Made by a program: the position numbers and the translations under genes
Shown here: piece by piece, positions 57,270-64,000 of the stretch
How the letters are laid out: each line of letters starts with the position of its first letter
How positions within the stretch are numbered: the first letter of the stretch is position 1
Assembly: GCA_024291935.2 (NCBI GenBank)
Contig: CM044312.1
Coordinates: forward strand, 50,226,001-50,290,000
From: Okapia johnstoni
Taxonomy: Eukaryota; Chordata; Mammalia; Artiodactyla; Giraffidae
Reading direction: 5' to 3'
DNA: 64,000 nucleotides
The notes under the pieces: model-generated
What the model was told of the DNA's origin: nothing
What the model saw: only the letters and a program-made list of their open reading frames with translations
Database searches by the model: none

Positions 57270-57775
57270 GTAATAACCTATAATGGAAAATAATTTCAAA
57301 AATAATATATATGTATAGGTATAACTGAATCACATTGTTATGCACTTGAAACACTGTAAGTCAACTATACTTCAATGAAATATATATATTAACAGAAAAA
57401 ACTAAAAGTGGGTTTTATTTGGCTAAAAACAAGACATCAGCAGTGTTGAGTTTCTTCTATTTCCTGGCCTTTTTTATCTTCTACAGATGACCTGCATTGC
57501 ATGGGTTATGGCCCCTTTCTTCATCTTAAAGCCAGCCAGTGTGGCATTTTCAACCCCTCTTGATTTCTGGCACTCCTGCCTCCCTCTTATGAGTAGCCTT
57601 ACAATGACACTGGGCTCACCCTGATAATCCAGAATAATCTTCCCAGCTCAAAATCCTTAACTTAAACACAATTACAAAGTCCTTTTTGCCACCAAAGGTA
57701 ACATATTCACAGATTTCATGGATTAGGATGTGGACAACTTTGGCTGGGTGGGGGTGTTATTCTACCTGCCACTTG

Positions 57776-58974
57776 ATCCTTAAGGCTTTAATTTTTAAAG
57801 TCTTTTCTCCTATTCTATAAAACCATTAAATGTCAAAAACACTAACTTTTCAGATATTTTTGTAACTATACACCACCTTGTCCATATCTAGCAACTCAAC
57901 CTTATAATGATAAATTATGTTAGAGTACAGCCAAGACTATTGTATTATAATATCATCTGTATAAAAATATAGCAAAAAAATTTAAATCTTGAGTTCTGTT
58001 TTTGTACATTTATATACCTATGGATTTATAGATAGCTGAGATTTGTTAGACAAATATAGCATACCATTTGTCTTTAGTTTATTTCATATATTTTAATTAT
58101 AAAATCTTTGCTAATAGAAAAATCTTTGCTCAAATGTTCCAACAGATCCATCACTCTGAGGCAAGTTTTCTCTCTGGATTTTGATCGATGACGTTTTTAC
58201 TCAAGCACAAAGACCTCAAAAACCATGATCCACAGTTTACCCAACTACCTCAAATGACAAAAATTTTTAACACTGATTTAATTTTAAAAGTTATGTCTGT
58301 CTTCAAGCACTTTTTCTAGACAGCCAATCCTACTTTCTTAGCTTAAGGAGATGATACTTAAACAGCACTACATATAGTTGTATGTGTCAAAACATAAAAG
58401 AAAAGAGGAGATAACAGAGAAAGTGTTAACTGCACATATTTTATCTTTTCATGATATCAAAGCAATTTAGCAAGTGTTATATATAAAAGTTAAATATGAG
58501 ATAGAAAAAGAGAAGTTTCACATCTTACAGATGAAACTGATACCTGGGGACTGGGAATAGAATATTTTCTGAGCACATTTTACATGTGAGACTTTGTTCC
58601 AGGAGCTCTACTCAAACCACCAACCTCCCATCTATCATATCATTTGTCAGTGACTTAAAAATAGCCTACTGTGTTACCTTAGATAACTCTCTTCTAAGCT
58701 ACGCAACACAATTCATTCACTATCTTGTCTGCTGTTCTAACTGAAGTGCAGAATAAAGCATTGTTCTTTCCATGTGAAAATACCCAGAGTTATGTACAGG
58801 TTAAGTGTCTCTTCCAAGGAACCAAAGGCAATGCAGGGAATGGCTCTCAACTTGCCTCTAGGCAGCCACCAGTAGAGCCACTGAGGTTCCTGCTTTTCAG
58901 ACATTTTTTTCAACATGCACATCAATATGAATTCAAAAGAATGAAAAACAGTTCCATATGATATTCATCTAATT
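57776..58974. other. No gene or recognised repeat
   Basis: AT-rich. Frames near 58,725-58,961 (both strands) unsupported. Confidence 0.35.
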
Positions 58975-59510
58975 GTCAGATATAAACCAAGAATTTAATG
59001 TCAAATTCTGGCAACCTGGGAATTGGCAAAAGGGACTGAGAACTCCCAGGGAATTTGACTTTGTAGGCCAGTGGGATTTGATTACAGAACTTCCACAGGA
59101 CTGGGGAAACAGACTCTTGGAGGGCACAAACAAAACCTTGTGCACACCTGGAGCCAGGAGAAAGGAACAGTGTCCCCACAAGAGACTGAGCCAGACTTGC
59201 CTTTGCGTGTCCAGGAGTCTCCCACGGAGGTGTAAGTTGACAGTGGCCTGCTGCAGGGTCTGGGACACTGAATACAACAGTGCGTGCACAAGTACTTTTG
59301 AAGGAGGTCGCCATTACCTTCATTATCCCTACCATAGTTTGGCCTCAGGTCAAACAATAGGGAGGGAAAACAGCTCTGCCCATCAATAGAAAACTGGATT
59401 AATGATTTACTGAGCATGGCCCTGCCCATCAGAATGAGACCCAGTATCCCCCACAGTCTCTCCCATCAGGAAGCTTCTATAAGACTCTTATCCTTATCCA
59501 TCAGAGGGCA
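58975..59510 (+). mobile_element. Leader upstream of BovB; possibly L1-like 5'UTR
   Basis: GGGATTTGATTACAGAACTT, CCACAGGACTGGGGAAACAG, CTCTTGGAGGGCACAAACAA, CCCACAAGAGACTGAGCCAG, GCATGGCCCTGCCCATCAGA, CTCCCATCAGGAAGCTTCTA, CATCAGAGGGCAGACAGAAT. From recall this is a high-copy ruminant sequence that resembles the 5' leader of cetartiodactyl L1. It runs without a break into BovB. It carries a 138-codon frame (58973-59389) of unknown meaning. Confidence 0.55.
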
Positions 59511-62500
59511 GACAGAATGAAAACCATAATCACAGAAAACTAACCAAAATGATCACATGGACCACAGCCTTGTCTAACTCACTGAAACTATGAGCCATGC
59601 CATGTAGGGCCACCCAAGACAGATGAATCATACTGGAGGGTTCTGACAAAATGTGGTCCCCTAGAGAAGGGAATGGCAAACAACATCAGTATTCTTGCCT
59701 TGAAAATCCCATGAACAGTATGAAAAGGCAAAATGATATGAAACTGAAAGATAAACTCCTGAGGTTGGAAGGTGACCAATATGCTACCAGAGAGGAATGG
59801 AGAAATAAGTCCAGAAAGAATGAAGACACACAGCCAAAGTGAAAACAACGTCCAGTTGTGGATGTCACTGGTGATGGAACTAAAGACAAATGCTGTAATT
59901 AACAATATTGCATAGGAATCTAGAATATTAGGTCCATGAATCAAGGCAAATTGGAAGTGGTCAAACAAGACATGGCAAGAGTGAACATCGACATTTTAGG
60001 TATCAGTGAACTAAAATGAACTAGAATGAGTGAATTTAATTCAGATGAACATTATATCTACTACTGTGGACAAGAATCCCTTAGAAGAAATGGAGTAGCC
60101 TTCATAGTCAACAAGAGGCCAAAATGCAGTACTTTGGTGCAATCTCAAAAATGACAGAATGATCTGTTCGTTTTCAAGGAAAACCATTCAATATCACAGT
60201 AGTCCAAGTCTATGCCCTAATCACTAATGCCAAAGAAGCTGAAGTTGAACGGTTCTATGAAGACCCACAAGATCTTCTTGAACTAACACCAAAAAAAGAT
60301 GACCTTTTCATTACAGGGGACTGGAATGCAAAAGCAGGAAGTCAAGAGATACTTGGAGTAACAGACAAATTTGGCCTTGGAGTACAAAATGAAGCAGGGC
60401 ACAGGCTAACAGAGATTTGCCAAGAGAACACACTGGTCATAGCAAACACCCTCTTCCAACAACACAAGAGAAGACTCTACACATGGACATCACCAAGTGG
60501 TCAATACTGAACTCAGACTGATTATATTTTTTGCAAACAAAGATGGAGAAGCTCTAAACAGTCAGCAAAAACAAGACCAGGAGCTGACCATGGCTCAGAT
60601 CATGAACTCCTTATTGCCAAATTCTGACATAAATTGAAGAAAGTAGGGAAAACCACTAGACCACTCAGGTATGACCTAAATCAAATCCCTTATGATTATA
60701 CAGTGGAAGTGACAAATAGATTCAAGGGATTAGATTTGACAGAGTGCCTGAAGAACTATGGACAGAGGTTCATGACATTGTACAGGAGGCCATGATCAAG
60801 ACCATCCCCAAGAAAAAGAAATGCAAAAGGCAAAATGGTTGTCTGCGGAGGCTTTACAAATAGCTAAGAAAAGAAGAGAAGTGAAAGGCAAAGGAGGAAA
60901 GGAAAGATATACCCATCTGAATGTAGAGTTCCAAAGAATAGCAAGGAAAGAGAAGAAAGTCTTCCTAAGTGACCAATGCAAAGAAATAGAGGAAAATAAT
61001 AGAACAGGAAAGATGAGATCTCTTCAAGAAAATTAGAGATACCAAGGGAATATTTCATGTAAAGATGGGCTCAATAAAGGATAGAAATGGTATGGACCTA
61101 ACAGAAGCAGAAGATATTAAGAAGAGGTGGCAATAATACACAGAAGATCTACACAAAAAAGATCTTCATGACTCAGATAACCTCGATGGTGAGATCACTC
61201 ACCTAGAGGCAGACATCCTAGAGAGCGAAGTCAAGTGAGCATCTTAGGAAGCATCACTACGAACAAAGTTAGTGGAGGTGATGGAATTCCAGTTGAGCTA
61301 TTTCAAATCCTAAAAGATGATACTGTGAAAGTGCTGCACTCAATATGCCAGCAAATTTGGAAAACTCAGCAGGGGCCATGAGACTAGAAAAGGACACTTT
61401 TCATTCCAATCTCAAAGAAGGGCAATGCCAAAGAATGCTCAAACTATCGCACAATAGCACTCATCTCACACACTAGTAAAGTAATGCTCAAAAATCTCCA
61501 AGCTAGGCTTCAACAGTACATAAACTGAGAACTTCCAGATGTTCAAGCTGGATTTAGAAAAGGCAGAGGAACCAGAGACCAAATTGCCAACATCTGTTGG
61601 ATCACAGAAACAGAAAGAGAGTTCCAGAAAAGCATGTACTTCTGCTTTATTGACTATGCCAAAGCCTTTAACTGTGTGGATCACAACAAGATGTGGAAAA
61701 TTCTTAAAGAGATGGAATACCAGACCACTGTACCTGCCTTCTGAGAAATGCGTATACAGGTCAAGAAGCAACAGTTAGAACTAGACATGGAACAACAGAC
61801 TGGTTCCAAATAGGAGTACATTAAGGCTGTATAATGTCACCTTGCTTATTTAACTTATATGCAGAGTACATCATGCAAAACGTTGAGTGGAATGAAGCAC
61901 AAACTGTAATCAAGATTGCTGGGAGAGAAATACCAGTAACCTCAGATATGCGCATGACACCAGTTCAGTTCAGTTCAGTCGCTCAGTCGTGTCCGACTCT
62001 TTGCAACCCCATGAATCGCAGCATGCCAGGCCTCCCAGTCCATCACCAACTCCCGGAGTTTACCCAAACTCATGTTCATTGAGTCGGTGATGCCATCCAG
62101 CCATCTCATCCTCTGTCGTCCCCTTCTCCTCCTGCCCCCAATCCTTCACAGCATCAGGGTCTTTTCCAACGAGTCAACTCTTCACACGGGTGGCCCAAGT
62201 ATTGGAGTTTCAGCTTCAACATCAGTCCTTCCAATGAACACCCAGGACTGATCTCCTTTAGGATGGACTGGTGGGATCTCCTTGCAGTCCAAGGGACTCT
62301 CAAGAGTCTTCTCCAACACCACAGTTCAAAAGCATCAGTTCTTCGGCGCTCAGCTTTCTTCACCGTCCAACTCTCACATCCATACATGACCAGTGGAAAA
62401 ACCATAGCCTTGACTAGACGGACTTTTGTTGGCAAAGTAATGTCTCTGCTTTTATATATGCTATCTAGGTTGGCCATAACTTTCCTTCCAAGGAGTAAGC

Positions 62501-63837
62501 ATCTTTTAATTTCATGGCTGCAATCACCATCAGCAGTGATTTTGAAGCCCAAAAAATAAAGTCTGACACTGTTTCCACTGTTTTCCTATCTATTTGCCAT
62601 GAGTGATGGGACCAGATGCCATGATCTTAGTTTTCTGAATGTTGAGCTTTAAGCCAACTTTTTCACTCTCTTCTTTCACTTTCATCAAGAAGCTTTTTAG
62701 TTCCTCTTCATTTTCTGCCATAAGGGTGGTGTCATCTGCATATCTGAGGTTATTGATATTTCTCCCGGCAATCTTTATTCCAGCTTATGCTTCATCCAGC
62801 CCAGCGTTTCTCCTGATATACTCTGCATATAAGTTAAATAAGCAGGGTGACAATATACAGCCTTGACGTACTCCTTTTCCTATCTGGAACCAGTCTGTAG
62901 TTCCATGTCCAGTTCTAACTGTTGCTTCCAGAACTGCGTACAGGTTTCTCAAGAGACAGGTCAGGTGGTCTGGTATTCCCATTTCTTTCAGAATTTTCCA
63001 CAGCTTATTGTGATCCACACAGTCAAAGGCTTTGGCATAGTCAATAAAGCAGAAATAGATGTTTTTCCAGAACTCTCTTTCTTTTTCTATGATCCAGCGG
63101 ATGTTGGCAACTTGACCCTTATGGCAAAAAAGGAAGAGGAACTAAAGAGACGCTTGATGAAAGTGAAAGAGGAGAGTGGAAAAGCTGGCTTAAAATTGAA
63201 CATTCAAAAAAAGAAGATCATGGAATCTGGTACCATCACTTCATGGAAAAGAGATGGGGAAACAATGGAAACAGTGTCAGACTTTAGTTTTTTGGGCTCC
63301 AAAATCACTGCTGATGGCGATTGCAGCCATGAAATTAAAAGACGCTTACCGCTTGGAAGGAAAGTTATGACCAACCTAGAGAGCATATTAAAAAGCAGAG
63401 ACATTACTTTGTCAACAAAGGTCCGTCTAGTCAAGGCTATGGTTTTTCCAATGGTCGTGTATGGATGTGAGAGTTGGACTGTGAAGAAAGCTGAGCGCCG
63501 AAGAATTGATGCTTTTGAACTGTGGTGTTGGAGAAGACTGTTGAGAGTCCCTTGGACTGCAACTTCAAACCAGTCAATTCTAAAGGAAATCAGTCCTGAA
63601 ATTTCATTGGAAGGATGGACGCTGAAGCTGAAGCTCCAATACTTTGGTTACCTGATGCAAAGAACTGACTCATTTGAAAAGATCCTGATGCTGGGAAAGA
63701 TTGAAGGCAGGAGGAGAAGGGGACGACAGAGGATTAGATGGTTGGATGGCATCACCGACTCAATGGACATGAGTTTGACATGAGTCCATGGGGTCACAAA
63801 GAGTTGGACATGACTGAGCAACTGAACTGAACTGAAC
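59511..63837 (+). mobile_element. Outer near full-length BovB, split by a minus-strand BovB
   Basis: Pieces 59,511-61,961 and 63,116-63,837. In order: leader (AACCATAATCACAG... GACAAAATGTGGTCCC), endonuclease (AGTGAACATCGACATTTTAG, GGGGACTGGAATGCAAAAGC for GDWNAKA), the SDHE box near 60,597, linker (60,821-61,036 frame: KAKWLSAEALQIAKKRREVK), RT (61,546 onward), then after the inner element the C-terminal domain (frame ending 63,783). Many stops and frameshifts; its YADD reads YAHD (TATGCGCATGAC); about 50 bases are missing near 63,780. It is an old, dead copy. Confidence 0.96.
61962..63115 (-). mobile_element. Inner BovB on the opposite strand
   Basis: Starts at the AGTTCAGTTCAGTTCAGTCG terminus and ends in the RT region (complement AGCGGATGTTGGCAACTTGA). 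Minus frames: 63018-62785 (KEMGIPDHLTCLLRNLYA, QGCILSPCLFNLYAEYI), YADD codons intact at 62,731-62,742, and 62552-62154 (C-terminal, 132 codons). It interrupts the outer BovB directly after its YADD box codons. Any TSD is only a few bases (GACACC/GACCC). Confidence 0.95.
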
Positions 63838-64000
63838 GGTTTTCAGCTAGGCGTAATAGTCCACTCTCCTTAGCCTATACAAAAGAAGGTGAAAGGATAA
63901 AGATAAATAAAATTTAGAAAAATAACAATACTTAATTAAAACCAACAACTGTAACAACTTCCTGTCATTAAAGATATTATTACAGAAGGTTCTATTTTTT
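63838..64000. other. No gene
   Basis: Short AT-rich end of the window. Confidence 0.4.

Larger units (their letters stand above)
56142..57404 (+). mobile_element. Artiodactyl L1 with 13-bp TSD carrying BovB and Bov-A
   Basis: AAAGTGGGTTTTA is repeated at 56,129-56,141 and 57,405-57,417. The 3' part is clear L1 3'UTR: GCAACAAAGGTTTACTGTAC, AGCATAGGGAACTATACTCA, ATATCTTGTAATAACCTAT, CTGAATCACATTGTTATGCA, GTCAACTATACTTCAATGAA. The 5' segment (56,142-56,271) is not clearly L1 in this orientation and might be an inverted 5' end. Confidence 0.82.
56035..57775 (-). mobile_element. MaLR/MLT1-like LTR split by an L1
   Basis: Left part AAACTCAGTGGCTTAAAGTA, GTTATGGAAGTCAGAAATCT; right part from 57,405 AAAGTGGGTTTTATTTGGCT, AAGACATCAGCAGTGTTGAG, CTGATAATCCAGAATAATCT, TTCATGGATTAGGATGTGGA and GTTATTCTACCTGCCAC. 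It is the reverse complement of the family seen at 19.6-20.0 kb. Confidence 0.7.

Noticed and set aside
1..64000. CRISPR array, operons, riboswitches or other bacterial features
   Set aside because: The repeat content is that of a ruminant nuclear genome; the spaced similarities are interspersed SINE/LINE copies.

Overview
The window is nuclear DNA of a ruminant (cattle/sheep/goat lineage; I cannot separate species from sequence alone). The diagnosis rests on many copies of the RTE-type LINE BovB, with its tandem ACTGA-type 3' terminus, and of tRNA-Glu-headed Bov-tA SINEs and headless Bov-A relatives. They sit on a background of eutherian repeats: MIR, L2, old L1, MaLR-type LTRs, MER5/hAT and Tigger DNA elements. 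I found no host gene that I can support. The long open frames all fall in BovB reverse-transcriptase/endonuclease sequence or on its antisense strand, in L1 remnants, or in unsupported short chance ORFs. The window reads as intergenic or deep-intronic sequence.

Layout. 0-13 kb: one SINE with perfect target-site duplications (TSDs), an old minus-strand L1 5' region (about 3-4 kb), a MIR, an internally deleted L1 (5.8-6.5 kb), a BovB 3' end with TSD (6.7-7.3 kb), a SINE, an L2, a short BovB and old L1 ORF1 debris. 13-17 kb: a Tigger fragment, a SINE and a BovB inserted into another BovB, the inner copy with a 5' inversion. 19-22.3 kb: MaLR-like LTRs, one carrying a Tigger-type element and three SINEs plus CA and TA microsatellites. 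25.8-27.1 kb: a BovB with nearly intact RT and C-terminal coding. 29-38 kb: MIRs, L1 ends, SINEs and two BovB 3' ends. 38.6-41.6 kb: a near full-length minus-strand BovB. 43-47 kb: MIR-in-MIR, a G-rich/C-rich tract, a repeat-poor stretch and an MLT1-type LTR. 47-54.7 kb: an old L1 5' region, SINEs (including a head-to-tail dimer), L2s and a triple nest. 56-57.8 kb: an LTR holding an L1 holding a BovB and a Bov-A. 59-63.8 kb: a near full-length BovB interrupted by an opposite-strand BovB.

The elements interact as a system of autonomous and parasitic retroelements. BovB encodes an APE-type endonuclease plus RT. The Bov-tA/Bov-A SINEs share its 3' end and are thought to use its machinery. None of the copies here has an intact ORF. 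The most unusual items are a 306-codon chimeric ORF made by the opposite-strand BovB insertion, a BovB sublineage marked by a templated 19-base duplication in two copies, a possible L1-like leader upstream of the longest BovB, a head-to-tail tRNA-domain SINE dimer, a perfect POU 'MORE' palindrome, and a paired TAATTA inverted repeat in otherwise repeat-poor DNA. I did not find an evident new gene system.
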